Notes: generated by a model not told the origin, from the letters alone. Counted from the first letter of the stretch, positions 28,121 through 37,769 are shown. The stretch: 64,000 bases of DNA from CAVUCE01 sp963739985 (GCA_963739985.1 CAVUCE010000022.1:434001-498000); one strand, 5' to 3'. Numbers and translations: made by a program.

Positions 28121-29104
28121 TTACGGAACTTCTATTTTATTTAATATTTCTTGAATAACATTTTCTGTTGTAATTTCTTCTGCTTCTGCTTCGTATGTTA
28201 CGGCAATTCTATGACGCATAACATCAAAACAAATTGCACGAACATCTTCGGGAATTACATAACCTCTGCGTTTTATAAACGCCATTGCTCTTGCTCCCAA
28301 AGCCAAATTGATAGTTGCTCTCGGAGATGCGCCGTAACTAATTAGATCTGATAGGTTTGCTAAACCATATTCTTTTGGAGCTCTGGTAGCGAATACAATA
28401 TCTAAAATATATTTCTCAATTTTTTCATCAACGTAAACTTCATGAACTAATTTTCTGGCATTTATGATATCAGAAGGTTTTACAATCGGATTAATATTTG
28501 CGTTAGTATTGCTAATGTTTTGACGCATAATATTTAATTCCTCATCCTTTGTCGGATAAGTTATTTTTATCTTCAACATAAAACGATCAACCTGGGCTTC
28601 CGGTAAAGGATAAGTTCCTTCTTGTTCAATAGGATTTTGAGTAGCGAGAACCAGGAACGGATCTTCCAATTTGAACGTATCTTCACCAATTGTTACTTGA
28701 CGTTCTTGCATCGCTTCCAAAAGAGCACTTTGCACCTTGGCGGGAGCTCTGTTTATTTCATCAGCTAATATGAAGTTTGAAAAGATAGGACCTTTACGTA
28801 TAAAGAAGTTACCGTCTTTCTGATTGTAAATCATCGTTCCAATTAAATCCGCAGGTAAAAGGTCGGGTGTAAACTGGATTCTTTGAAATTTAGCTTGCAT
28901 TGCCGAAGCTAATGATTTTATAGCCAGAGTTTTTGCCAGACCCGGAACACCTTCAAGCAGAACGTGTCCGTTACCCAGCAATCCAACTATAAGTCTTTCA
29001 ACCATAGCTTTTTGACCGACAATAACTTTCCCGATTTCAGCCATCAACAAATCGATGAATGCGCTTTCTTGTTTAATCTTTTCGTTTAATGCACTAATAT
29101 CCAA
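28121..29104 (-). CDS. moxR: MoxR-family AAA+ ATPase
   Basis: 327 residues with Walker A GVPGLAKT (Gly-rich, as in MoxR), Walker B LADEINRAP, sensor I ATQNPIEQEGTYPLPEAQ and the arginine finger region DRFMLKI. The start is TTG at 29104 with GAGG seven bases upstream. It is the first gene of the Bat operon and probably acts as a chaperone for the downstream VWA proteins. Two inverted repeats lie in its leader. Confidence 0.94.
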   Translation of the reverse strand: MDISALNEKIKQESAFIDLLMAEIGKVIVGQKAMVERLIVGLLGNGHVLLEGVPGLAKTLAIKSLASAMQAKFQRIQFTPDLLPADLIGTMIYNQKDGNFFIRKGPIFSNFILADEINRAPAKVQSALLEAMQERQVTIGEDTFKLEDPFLVLATQNPIEQEGTYPLPEAQVDRFMLKIKITYPTKDEELNIMRQNISNTNANINPIVKPSDIINARKLVHEVYVDEKIEKYILDIVFATRAPKEYGLANLSDLISYGASPRATINLALGARAMAFIKRRGYVIPEDVRAICFDVMRHRIAVTYEAEAEEITTENVIQEILNKIEVP

Positions 29105-29139
29105 TGTTAAACCTCATTGATAGTTTTATTTTAAATGTG

Positions 29140-29193
29140 ATTACTTTTTAGAAAAGTAATAAGATTAGACGTATGGCAACTTAAAAAAGTTGC
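29140..29193 (-). promoter_or_regulatory. Two inverted repeats in the moxR/Bat operon leader
   Basis: ATTACTTTT/AAAAGTAAT (29140-29148 with 29152-29160, 3-base loop) and GCAACTT/AAGTTGC (29176-29182 with 29187-29193, 4-base loop) stand 36-90 bp upstream of the moxR start. They are not placed to terminate the upstream gene, which has its own terminator at 29269-29298. They may be operators or a structured leader; no regulator can be named. Confidence 0.35.
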
Positions 29194-29268
29194 ATATTCT
29201 TAGCAAGAAATTGAAGGTGCTTAAAATCATGTAAATTTTGCGCGAAAAGAAGGAAATCATAATAAAAT

Positions 29269-29298
29269 CGGCTCAAAGTTTTGCTTAACTCTGAGCCG
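29269..29298 (-). terminator. Rho-independent terminator after the VWA lipoprotein gene
   Basis: CGGCTCAAAGTT (29269-29280) pairs with AACTCTGAGCCG (29287-29298), a 12-bp stem with one G-U wobble and a 6-base loop. It is followed on the minus strand by ATTTTATTATG and lies 17 bp after the stop at 29315. Confidence 0.75.
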
Positions 29299-29314
29299 TT
29301 AATAGATTATCTGA

Positions 29315-30406
29315 TTAATATGTAATATTAGTGTAAGTCCGCTTACCGTCTGCGTTAGTTTCTTTCACAATAATAGTTACAGTGTGAGTTCCTTGTTGAT
29401 CACTTGTTATAAATTCAACTAAATAACTATTAGAAAGTGCTCCGGTGACGGGCAGATTTGAAAGATCTAAACCTGAAGCATCACTTTCGACAAGAACAAC
29501 TGTACCGCCGGTTTTCTCCGACATTTCCCAAGGTCTCTCCCGGTATCCTTTACTCCAAGATGAAACATTCACCGTATCTTTCCCGCCGCTCCAAACCGTA
29601 TGAACAGTTGCAATTCCTCCAATAGTATTACATAAATTTTCGGTTCCCCAGGCTACTTGATTATCAGGCTGAGTTGGTTCATCAGTGAAGTTAATAAATA
29701 TTCTTTGAGCTCCGCTTCTCCATGCGAAATGATTATGAGCAAAAAGAATTGCTACAGCTCCGTCTTCAGCAACAGTACTGTGACCTGTTGTAAAGGTAGC
29801 TGCTTTATTTTCAAGGCTCGCACTATCTGTTCCGCTAAAACCCTGAGCTCTGTAAGTACCGTATGAATGATTTAAATATTTTTCAAGGTTTTGAGCGTTT
29901 GTTAAGTTCATTGCACCTTCTACATTGCCATAAAAACCGACACAACCAAACTGAACATCAAGACCTGTAGCTTGTAGTTTTTGTGCAAATTTTATTATTG
30001 ATGATGCAATAGAATCCGCTTCTTGGCCCATACTTCCCGAAATATCAACGGTAAAAACTATATCTGCTTTCAGCACGTTGTTTGTTCCAACTTTGGTGAC
30101 TTTTATACCTTTTACAACATTATCCTCAGTTACAAATATATTTTGTAGTGCTGATAAAGAGATTGGTTGCTTTGTTATAGGATTAACCAATCCGGTTAAA
30201 TTCATTTGTATCCTGGAATTATTAGTTGTAGATTTTGAAAATGTTGCAGTTGGCTGAATGTTGTTAATTGTTACTGCCGGGACAGTAACATTTGCCGGGT
30301 CAGATGGAATATCGGTTTCAGAATTGTCCACTGGATTATCAGATTTTTTACAACCGGTAACCAATAGAAAAGAGAACGCGAGTATAAATATTATTAACTT
30401 TTTCAA
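29315..30406 (-). CDS. VWA-domain lipoprotein
   Basis: 363 residues when started at TTG 30406, which has AGGGGAGA five bases upstream and yields a clean lipoprotein signal (KKLIIFILAF, lipobox LVTGC). The upstream ATG at 30445 lacks a ribosome binding site and would bury the signal. The mature protein has an Asp/Pro/Val-rich linker and a VWA domain with MIDAS DISGSM (about residue 125) and NFTDEPTQPDNQ. It probably binds a partner at the outer membrane or surface. It is upstream of, but separate from, the moxR operon. Function unknown. Confidence 0.85.
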   Translation of the reverse strand: MKKLIIFILAFSFLLVTGCKKSDNPVDNSETDIPSDPANVTVPAVTINNIQPTATFSKSTTNNSRIQMNLTGLVNPITKQPISLSALQNIFVTEDNVVKGIKVTKVGTNNVLKADIVFTVDISGSMGQEADSIASSIIKFAQKLQATGLDVQFGCVGFYGNVEGAMNLTNAQNLEKYLNHSYGTYRAQGFSGTDSASLENKAATFTTGHSTVAEDGAVAILFAHNHFAWRSGAQRIFINFTDEPTQPDNQVAWGTENLCNTIGGIATVHTVWSGGKDTVNVSSWSKGYRERPWEMSEKTGGTVVLVESDASGLDLSNLPVTGALSNSYLVEFITSDQQGTHTVTIIVKETNADGKRTYTNITY

Positions 30407-30559
30407 ATTAGTCTCCCCTAAGTTGATAATGATTACATCAATCAAAAGATTGATTTCTTTAGATTTTTACAAATCAAATTTAAAGATTATGTTTAGCTTA
30501 GGAAAGTGAAAACGCACCGATTTTTAAAAATGACACATATGGACTATATTGATTGCCTA

Positions 30560-31741
30560 TTAGCGTTTATTGCTAATTAGAAATATTCCAAATTTCAAAT
30601 ATGCAGTCTCATTCATAGCCGGAATTTGAGGATGGTCTAACGAAGCTCCATAAAAATGCAAAAGCTGAATATTTTTGCCGGCTTTATTTGCAGCGTTATT
30701 TACAATTTGAATAAAATCATCTTTATCCAAGTGATGTGAACAAGAAGAAGTAATTAGGATTCCGTCGTTATTAATTACATTAATAGCCAATTTATTTAAT
30801 TTTTCATATCCTTTTTTTGCTTGAGGAAGACTCTTTTTATTCTTAGCAAACGCCGGAGGATCAATTATTACCATATCATACTTTTTATTGGACACAATAC
30901 ATTTTTCTAAAAAATCAAAAACATCAAAGGTTGTATAGGCTACCTCATCTGATAATTTATTTAATTCATAATTAGTTTTAACGTTTTTTATTTCCGTTGA
31001 TGAAGAATCCACAAACTCAACCGAGGCTGCACCGGCTATTAATGCATGTAAACCGAATCCACCTGAATTACAAAAAGCATCTAAGCAAGATTTATTCTTT
31101 GCGAATTTCTCTATGAAAAACCTATTATCACTTTGGTCAAAATAAAATCCGGTTTTATGTCCCGTTGCAAAATTTATAAGATAGTTTATACTTCCATCAT
31201 TTATGGTTTCGTTCTTAATTTCTCCTAGCAATATTTCATCTTCTTCAGGAAGTCCTTCCAGCCTTCTAAAATAGCTTTCGTTTTTGGTAAAAATATTTTC
31301 AGCTTCAAAATCATCCTTTAATATTTTTACAATGCACTCAATATTTTTTTGCATACCAAAAGAATAAATTTGAAGTACGAATGTTGAGTTGTATTTATCA
31401 ATTATTAATCCGGGTAAAAAATCACTCTCGCTAAAAACAAGTCTAAATGATTTTCTACTTGGGTATGCTATTTTACGTAACTCTCCAGCTTTTAATATTT
31501 TATCTTTTAGAAGATTCTCGAGATTGTCAATTTTCCCAAATGCCAATATTCTGATTGCAATCAGTGAATTTTTATTATAGAATCCACATCCTACAAATTC
31601 ATTTTTAAAGCTATAAACATCCACTAAATCGCCGTTTTCAACATCACCTTCAATCCTGCTAATTTCGTTACTGAATACCCAAAGATGTCCGTTTAGGATT
31701 CGTTTATCTTCATTTTTTCTTAAATAAATTTTTGAATACAT
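30560..31741 (-). CDS. Class I SAM-dependent rRNA methyltransferase (RlmI-like)
   Basis: 393 residues. An N-terminal PUA-like domain (about 1-70, LNGHLWVFSNEI), a central EEHEE-like region, and a Rossmann methyltransferase with SAM motif LDAFCNSGGFGLHA and catalytic motif IIDPPAFAKNKKS. This is the arrangement of RlmI/RlmK-type 23S rRNA 5-methylcytosine methyltransferases. Single gene, divergent from the phosphoesterase gene at 31810. Target position in rRNA is inferred from family only. Confidence 0.9.
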   Translation of the reverse strand: MYSKIYLRKNEDKRILNGHLWVFSNEISRIEGDVENGDLVDVYSFKNEFVGCGFYNKNSLIAIRILAFGKIDNLENLLKDKILKAGELRKIAYPSRKSFRLVFSESDFLPGLIIDKYNSTFVLQIYSFGMQKNIECIVKILKDDFEAENIFTKNESYFRRLEGLPEEDEILLGEIKNETINDGSINYLINFATGHKTGFYFDQSDNRFFIEKFAKNKSCLDAFCNSGGFGLHALIAGAASVEFVDSSSTEIKNVKTNYELNKLSDEVAYTTFDVFDFLEKCIVSNKKYDMVIIDPPAFAKNKKSLPQAKKGYEKLNKLAINVINNDGILITSSCSHHLDKDDFIQIVNNAANKAGKNIQLLHFYGASLDHPQIPAMNETAYLKFGIFLISNKR

Positions 31742-31809
31742 AGCATACCGGCTTACTTTTAATTAAATTTTATCTCTAAGTTTTCCATAACAAAAATAAC
31801 AAATATCAG

Positions 31810-33666
31810 ATGAAAAAATTTCTATTTAGCATTTATTTAGTAACAATATTTTCAATCATTAGTTTCGGACAAGAAAATTATTACGGCTGGATCACTGATA
31901 TTCATATTGGTTATCCAGGTGCAGATATAGATTTAGAAAATGTTATTCATGATATAAACAACCGAAAAGAGATAAAATTTGTTGTGGTAACAGGTGACAT
32001 TGGTGAGAAAGGTAAGGATTCTCAATTAGAAACTGCCAAGTCTATTTTGGATAGCTTGCATGTTCCCTACTATATTATTCCCGGCAACCACGATACAAAA
32101 TGGAGTGAAAGTGGAACAACAAAATTTGAAGAGCTGTGGAAAGACGACAAGTTTGAATTTGAGAAAAATGGAATTGTACACATTGGATTAAATAGCGGAA
32201 TTCCCTGGAGAGGCGGCGGCGGACACTTTACTCCCGAAGACATTAGGTGGCTTAAAAATACTCTTTCTAATATCGACAAAAAAACGCCGATCATTTTTTA
32301 TGCGCATCATCCGTTAGATGGAGATGTGGATAACTGGTTTGTGGTAACAAACATCCTACGGAAATATAATATTGAAGCAATCCTAGTGGGACACGGACAC
32401 AAAAACAAATTAATGAATTTTAACACAATACATGCAGCTATGTCTCGTTCATCACTAAATAAAAATGAAAAAAGCTGGGGTTACACTCTTGTAAAAACTA
32501 AACCGGATTCTTTATTTTTTTATGAAGTAAATAAAGACAGTATCCCGGAATTTTGGGGTGCAATCGGAAAAGATACAACTTCCATTCCTTTTATTGATTC
32601 TACTCAATTCATTAATTATTCAACTATAACTAATTCAAATAAGCTCAATGTTTCAGCAAAAATTTTATGGGATTCCGATCTTCATTCTACCCTTTCAGCA
32701 TCTTTACTTTCCGCCGATAACAAAATCTTTGCCGCAACAAAAAATGGCGATGTATATTGTTTCGATCTAACAGGAAAAAATCTTTGGAAATATAAAACGG
32801 GAGAAACAATTTTCAGCAGGCCTACATACGCTGAAGGTCAATTGATAATTGGTACAATCCAAGGAGATTTAATTACTCTAGATGCATCAACAGGCAAATT
32901 AATTCAAGTAATTGGAATCGGTGAAACATTGACTTCTCAGCTTGTTACTATTGATGTTACGTACAACGGAAGTCCTTCTACCGGAATAGTTATTGGGACC
33001 TCATCAGGAAGTCTATATTGCTACGAACTTAATTCTTTAGAAATGATTTGGGAAAATCATTCAGCTCATGGTATGATTGAAACAGAACCACTGATATTAA
33101 AAGATAGAATAATATACGGAGCCTGGGATGGATATTTATACTGCGTGAGTTTAAATACCGGAACACTAAATTGGAAATGGTCTGAGAATAGAAATTTTTA
33201 TTATTCACCTGCCGCTTGCTGGCCTGTCAGTGACGGAAAGAATGTTTATGTATCAACTCCTGATAAATACATTTCTGCTATTGATATTTTACTCGGCACA
33301 ACAGTTTGGCATAAGAAAAACTTTAACAGCTGGGAATCGATTGGAATTACAAATAATGAAAAGGATATTTTAGTTAAATCATTTACTGATAAATTTGAAA
33401 TCGTATCTGCGAATAAAGGCAATTTGGTTAAAAGTTTCGATCTCAATTTCGGTCTTGATACTATGCCAATCCGACCAATAGAACAGGATGGAAACATTTT
33501 GTTCAGTTCAAAAAATGGAACGGTTTATTTAATTGATAAGAAATTTGAAGCGGCACCGCTTATGTTTATCGGCACTGCAAGAGTACAAAATATAGTTCAT
33601 TTAAAAGATAATATATTTGCTGTTTCCAATATGGACGGAAAAATTTATGCTTTCTCAATAAATTGA
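31810..33666 (+). CDS. Secreted metallophosphoesterase fused to a PQQ-type beta-propeller
   Basis: 618 residues. Signal peptide MKKFLFSIYLVTIFSIISFG. A calcineurin-like phosphoesterase (about 22-245) carries the metal ligands in TDIHIGYPG, VTGDIGE, PGNHD, YAHHPLDGD and VGHGHKNK. Residues about 285-618 form repeating Trp/Gly/Asp blades of a PQQ/WD40-like propeller (DGDVYCFDL, DGYLYCVSL, DGKIYAFSI). It is periplasmic or surface exposed. The phosphate operon nearby makes a role in scavenging phosphate from organic esters plausible but unproven. The HAD gene follows after 30 bp. Confidence 0.88.
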   Translation: MKKFLFSIYLVTIFSIISFGQENYYGWITDIHIGYPGADIDLENVIHDINNRKEIKFVVVTGDIGEKGKDSQLETAKSILDSLHVPYYIIPGNHDTKWSESGTTKFEELWKDDKFEFEKNGIVHIGLNSGIPWRGGGGHFTPEDIRWLKNTLSNIDKKTPIIFYAHHPLDGDVDNWFVVTNILRKYNIEAILVGHGHKNKLMNFNTIHAAMSRSSLNKNEKSWGYTLVKTKPDSLFFYEVNKDSIPEFWGAIGKDTTSIPFIDSTQFINYSTITNSNKLNVSAKILWDSDLHSTLSASLLSADNKIFAATKNGDVYCFDLTGKNLWKYKTGETIFSRPTYAEGQLIIGTIQGDLITLDASTGKLIQVIGIGETLTSQLVTIDVTYNGSPSTGIVIGTSSGSLYCYELNSLEMIWENHSAHGMIETEPLILKDRIIYGAWDGYLYCVSLNTGTLNWKWSENRNFYYSPAACWPVSDGKNVYVSTPDKYISAIDILLGTTVWHKKNFNSWESIGITNNEKDILVKSFTDKFEIVSANKGNLVKSFDLNFGLDTMPIRPIEQDGNILFSSKNGTVYLIDKKFEAAPLMFIGTARVQNIVHLKDNIFAVSNMDGKIYAFSIN

Positions 33667-33696
33667 ATTGACTCTAATTAAGGATATAGGATTTTT

Positions 33697-34341
33697 ATGA
33701 AAAACTATGACGGAATTATTTTTGATATCGATGGTACATTGACTTCAACAAATGAATTGATTTTTGCATCATTTAGATTTGTATCTAATAAATATCTTGA
33801 GAAGAATTTTTCCGATGAAGAAATAATTAAGCTGTTCGGTCCGACAGAAGATGTGATCCTAAAAGAATGGGGCGGAGAAAACTACCCGAATTTACGTCAA
33901 GATTACTATAATTTTTATTCTCAAAATCATAATATGGCGGATTTATATCCGGGAATAAAAGATATTTTAGATTATATAAAATCGAAAGATGTACTTCTTT
34001 CCATATATACGGGAAAAGGTAAAGAGGCAACAACAATAACTCTTAAAAAATTAGGAATCTACGACTATTTCGATATGATTATGACAGGCGATGATGTGAA
34101 AGATCATAAACCTTCACCTGAAGGCGTTACTAACTTTTTAGACAAATTTAATCTAAACAAAGATAGAGTTTTGATGATTGGAGATTCTCCTGCTGATATT
34201 AGGGCATCAAGAGCTTCAGGTATAAAAGTAGCCTCTGTTGTTTGGGATAGTTATGCCAAAGATGAGGTATTAGAAATTGGTAGTAATTTTTTATTCCACA
34301 CTGTCATAGAACTGGATCAATTCATAAGAGAAAATGTTTGA
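33697..34341 (+). CDS. HAD-family phosphatase (phosphoglycolate phosphatase/beta-PGM-like)
   Basis: 214 residues with the nucleophile motif FDIDGTLTS, motif II YTGKG, the lysine region DHKPSPEG and motif IV IGDSPADIRAS, a cap-type HAD hydrolase. It dephosphorylates a small metabolite; substrate not assignable. It is co-directional with the phosphoesterase (30 bp apart) and convergent with phoU (15 bp), with no visible terminator in between. Confidence 0.9.
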   Translation: MKNYDGIIFDIDGTLTSTNELIFASFRFVSNKYLEKNFSDEEIIKLFGPTEDVILKEWGGENYPNLRQDYYNFYSQNHNMADLYPGIKDILDYIKSKDVLLSIYTGKGKEATTITLKKLGIYDYFDMIMTGDDVKDHKPSPEGVTNFLDKFNLNKDRVLMIGDSPADIRASRASGIKVASVVWDSYAKDEVLEIGSNFLFHTVIELDQFIRENV

Positions 34342-34356
34342 TCAAAATTGATTCTG

Positions 34357-35040
34357 TTATTCATTCGGGAGTTTAAAGTCCTTTAGTTTTTTTTGATGAG
34401 CTATTATTTCCGCATCTACAAGAAAGATAACATCCTCGGATATATTTGTGGCATGATCTGCCAATCTCTCCATATGTCTAGTTAGTACAATTAAGTGAGC
34501 ACATGGTTCAGCTAAGGACGAATCGATTTTCAATTTTTCGACTAGTTCATTAAAAATAGTTTTGTTTAAGTCATCAACTGTATCGTCTTTTTCGATAACA
34601 GAACGGGCGAGTTTTCCATCATTATTTATAAAAGCTGTAATTGCATCTTTTACCATTTCACGGACAATTCGCCCCATTTCGAACAATCGAGTTTCAGCAA
34701 TTAAGTCGCGAAATTTATCTGTTTTTTTAACTCGCTTCACAATGTTTACGGCAATATCTCCGCATCGCTCTAACTGACTATCAATTTTGATTGCCGTCAT
34801 AATGAATCTTAGATCAGTTGCCACAGGTTGGTATAATGCGAGAAGATTTTCGCATTGTGCCATTATCAAATTATCGTAAGCGTCAACTTCTTTATCTCGA
34901 CCTTTAATGAATTTATATAGACGAACTTCAGAATCTTCCATATCCTTAAAACTATTTTCAACCTGGTCATCAACAAGAGAAGCCATTTTAATAATACTTT
35001 GCTTAAGCTCGTCAAATTCAACTTCAAAGCGGCGTTGCAT
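34357..35040 (-). CDS. phoU: Phosphate transport system regulatory protein PhoU
   Basis: 227 residues, all-alpha with the two PhoU repeats, each carrying an E/D-rich metal-binding loop (MRRF-type N-terminus, DDQVENSFKDM, YDNLIMAQCE, MERLADHATNISED). It links the PstSCAB transporter to the PhoR sensor kinase and prevents phosphate-starvation signalling when phosphate is plentiful. Last gene of the operon, 29 bp after pstB. Confidence 0.95.
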   Translation of the reverse strand: MQRRFEVEFDELKQSIIKMASLVDDQVENSFKDMEDSEVRLYKFIKGRDKEVDAYDNLIMAQCENLLALYQPVATDLRFIMTAIKIDSQLERCGDIAVNIVKRVKKTDKFRDLIAETRLFEMGRIVREMVKDAITAFINNDGKLARSVIEKDDTVDDLNKTIFNELVEKLKIDSSLAEPCAHLIVLTRHMERLADHATNISEDVIFLVDAEIIAHQKKLKDFKLPNE

Positions 35041-35069
35041 ATTTCCTCATATTTATAAGTATCTAATTT

Positions 35070-35879
35070 TCAACCAAAGCGGCCGGTAATGTAATCTTCG
35101 GTTTGTTTTTTTTGGGGAGATACAAACATTTTTTTAGTTTCAGAATACTCAATTAACTCCCCCATATAAAAAAACGCTGTATAATCACTAACTCTAGCAG
35201 CTTGTTGCATATTATGAGTAACTATTACTATTGTATAATCTTTTTTTAGCTCAAAAATCAATTCTTCAATTTTAGCAGTTGATAAAGGATCAAGAGCACT
35301 AGCAGGTTCATCCATCAAAATTACTTCGGGATTTACAGCAATAGTTCTAGCAATACAAAGTCTTTGTTGCTGTCCGCCTGAAAGATTAGCTCCCGAATCA
35401 GCCAACTTATCTTTAACTTCATCCCAAAGTGCCGTTTGCTTTAGAGATTTTTCAACAATTTCATTTAACATTTTCTTATTTCGTTGGCCATTCATTTTTA
35501 GTCCGGCAACAACATTATTAGCTATAGACATAGTTGGAAACGGATTTGGTTTTTGGAAAACCATCCCGATTCTTTTTCTTAAGTTTACAGGATCAAAAGT
35601 CATTATTTCTCTATTATCAAGTGTCAAACTACCCGTAATAGTACCGCCAACAACTTCATGCATTCTGTTGATACTTCTTAAAAAAGTAGATTTACCACAA
35701 CCGGAAGGACCAATTATTGCGACAACTTGTTTCTCGGGAATATCAATAGAAATTTCTTTTAGGACCTTAGTTTTACCGAAATATGCACACAGCTCTTTTG
35801 CAGATATTTTAATCTTGTGCTTTTTATCCAAAACTGATTTAGGTTTAATATTTTTATTATCTACTAAGACTTCTTCCAT
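35070..35879 (-). CDS. pstB: Phosphate ABC transporter ATP-binding protein
   Basis: 269 residues with Walker A GPSGCGKST, signature LSGGQQQRLC, Walker B VILMDEPASALDP and switch VTHNMQQAARVSD. These, with MVFQKPNPFPTMSI, identify PstB. A short N-terminal extension (about 20 residues) precedes the domain. It powers phosphate import through PstCA. 10 bp after pstA. Confidence 0.97.
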   Translation of the reverse strand: MEEVLVDNKNIKPKSVLDKKHKIKISAKELCAYFGKTKVLKEISIDIPEKQVVAIIGPSGCGKSTFLRSINRMHEVVGGTITGSLTLDNREIMTFDPVNLRKRIGMVFQKPNPFPTMSIANNVVAGLKMNGQRNKKMLNEIVEKSLKQTALWDEVKDKLADSGANLSGGQQQRLCIARTIAVNPEVILMDEPASALDPLSTAKIEELIFELKKDYTIVIVTHNMQQAARVSDYTAFFYMGELIEYSETKKMFVSPQKKQTEDYITGRFG

Positions 35880-35889
35880 AATTATCTCA

Positions 35890-36747
35890 TTATGTCTTAT
35901 ACTTTGATCTAGTAATTATTCGGAAAACCAGACTTAAAATGGAAATTAGAGCAATAAGAACCAATGCTGCTGTCCATGCCTGATTATTCCAATCTTCAAA
36001 TGGAGATTTAGAGTAATCATAAATATAAACAGAAAGTGAAGCAATAGGCTGACCAATTTTAGTTGACCAAAATCTATTTCCTAAAGCTGTAAACAAAAGC
36101 GGAGCCGTTTCTCCGGCAGCTCTAGATAATGCTAAAAGAATCCCCGTAGCAATTCCCTTCCATGCTGATTTTAAGACAATCAATACAGTAGTTTTCCACT
36201 TTGGTATTCCTAAAGCCAATCCCGCTTCACGATATGAATGCGGAACAAGCAAAATCATTTCTTCAGTAGTTCTAATTATCGTTGGGATCATTAAAATTGC
36301 TAATGCAACACCACCCGCAAGAGCCGAGAAATGTTTCATGGGCAAAACAACCAATGTATATGCAACAACACCAACAACAATAGATGGAACTCCGCTTAAA
36401 ACATCAGTCAAAAATCTTACAATTGCTCCAAATTTATTTTTTCCAAATTCGGCAAGATAAGTTCCGGTCATGATACCAACCGGTAATGCGATTCCGCCGC
36501 CAATTCCTATTAAAATCAGAGTTCCAACAATGGCATTTGCCATTCCACCACCCGGCTCCCCCACAGGATGCGGCATTTTTATGAAGAAATCAAGATTAAG
36601 ATATTTAATGCCTTTGGAAATTGTATAGTAGAAAATAAATACTAACGGTACAATTGTTATCAAAGAAGAAAGTAAAGTTGACGATAACATTACAACGTTA
36701 GTAATCTTTCGCTTAATAAAATGAGGTTTACTTTCTTTTACTTCCAT
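35890..36747 (-). CDS. pstA: Phosphate ABC transporter permease PstA
   Basis: About 285 residues. Start placed at ATG 36747 because GGAGAG lies five bases upstream; another in-frame ATG is at 36765. Six transmembrane helices with the EAA-like loop REAGLALGIPKWKTT and the membrane motif LSRAAGETAPLLFTA. It forms the channel with PstC. It overlaps the pstC end by about 10 bp, indicating coupled translation. Confidence 0.95.
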   Translation of the reverse strand: MEVKESKPHFIKRKITNVVMLSSTLLSSLITIVPLVFIFYYTISKGIKYLNLDFFIKMPHPVGEPGGGMANAIVGTLILIGIGGGIALPVGIMTGTYLAEFGKNKFGAIVRFLTDVLSGVPSIVVGVVAYTLVVLPMKHFSALAGGVALAILMIPTIIRTTEEMILLVPHSYREAGLALGIPKWKTTVLIVLKSAWKGIATGILLALSRAAGETAPLLFTALGNRFWSTKIGQPIASLSVYIYDYSKSPFEDWNNQAWTAALVLIALISILSLVFRIITRSKYKT

Positions 36748-37769
36748 TTTCTCTCCATACTCCAAACTAATAAACGCGCAAAAATATTAATAATAATGGT
36801 TATTACAAATAATACTAATGCCAGCTCAATTAAAGCGCTTAAGTACATGTCAGAAGTAGCTTCGGTAAATTCATTTGCAAGAACGCTCGCCATAGTATAA
36901 GCAGGATCAAATAAAGACGGAGATATAAGCGGTCTATTTCCTATTACCATTGTTACAGCCATGGTTTCGCCAACAGCACGCCCTAATCCTAACATAATTG
37001 CACCGAGCAAACCAGATTTTGCATTGATTAAAACAATTTTGATGGTTTCCCACTTTGTAGCGCCAAGTGCAAATGCTGCTTCCCTTTGGGATTTTGGTAC
37101 AGCGCGAATAACATCTCTAGAAATTGATGAAACTATAGGTAAAACCATTACTGAGAGAATAATTGCAGCAGCAAGCATTCCAAATCCGTAAGGCGCTCCT
37201 TGGAAAAAAGGTAAGTTCCCAAAATGATCGGCAAGATAAGGCTCTATATCATTTCTTAGCCACGGTACTAAAACGAAAATTCCCCAAAGCCCATAAATTA
37301 CACTTGGAATTCCGGCTAATAATTCTGTTAAAAACGAAAGTGGTTTTTCCAGCCATCCTGGTGCAAGCTCGGAAAGATAAATTGCAACTCCCAAACCCAG
37401 CGGCACAGCAATTAGTAAAGCTAAAAATGAAGAAACTAAGGTTCCATATATTGCAGGTAATGCACCAAAAATTTCTTGCACCGGATCCCAGGTTGAGTTT
37501 ACAAGGAAGCTCCAACCAAATTTTTGAATTGATAACGATGAACCGGAATACATTTCGTAGGCCATGAGCACTACTAATGCAAAAACTAACACTGAAAAAA
37601 ATAGTGTTAGTTTTTCAAAAACAAAGTCTCCGAAATTAGTTTCCCCAAAAATTTTCTTAAAGAAACTTTTATTTTCAGCGAATTGATTTTTTAAAGCTGC
37701 GGAATCTGAATTTAATTCGGGGCCTTTATCAGGCCCCTCAAAATCCGTTTTATTTGATTTTATGTCCAT
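36738..37769 (-). CDS. pstC: Phosphate ABC transporter permease PstC
   Basis: 343 residues with six transmembrane helices, the EAA-like loop QREAAFALGATKWETI and GLGRAVGETMAVTMVIGN. An N-terminal cytoplasmic extension of about 45 residues (Lys/Asp/Ser-rich) is longer than usual. The ATG overlaps the pstS end by 20 bp. It forms the heterodimeric channel with PstA. Confidence 0.95.
   Translation of the reverse strand: MDIKSNKTDFEGPDKGPELNSDSAALKNQFAENKSFFKKIFGETNFGDFVFEKLTLFFSVLVFALVVLMAYEMYSGSSLSIQKFGWSFLVNSTWDPVQEIFGALPAIYGTLVSSFLALLIAVPLGLGVAIYLSELAPGWLEKPLSFLTELLAGIPSVIYGLWGIFVLVPWLRNDIEPYLADHFGNLPFFQGAPYGFGMLAAAIILSVMVLPIVSSISRDVIRAVPKSQREAAFALGATKWETIKIVLINAKSGLLGAIMLGLGRAVGETMAVTMVIGNRPLISPSLFDPAYTMASVLANEFTEATSDMYLSALIELALVLFVITIIINIFARLLVWSMERKWK

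Noticed and set aside
29105..29314. tRNA or riboswitch in this gap
   Set aside because: The stems found are short simple hairpins; there is no cloverleaf or known riboswitch core, and one is a terminator.
30406..30445. ATG at 30445 as start of the VWA lipoprotein
   Set aside because: It has no ribosome binding site and adds 13 residues before the lipoprotein signal; TTG 30406 has a strong AGGGGAG.
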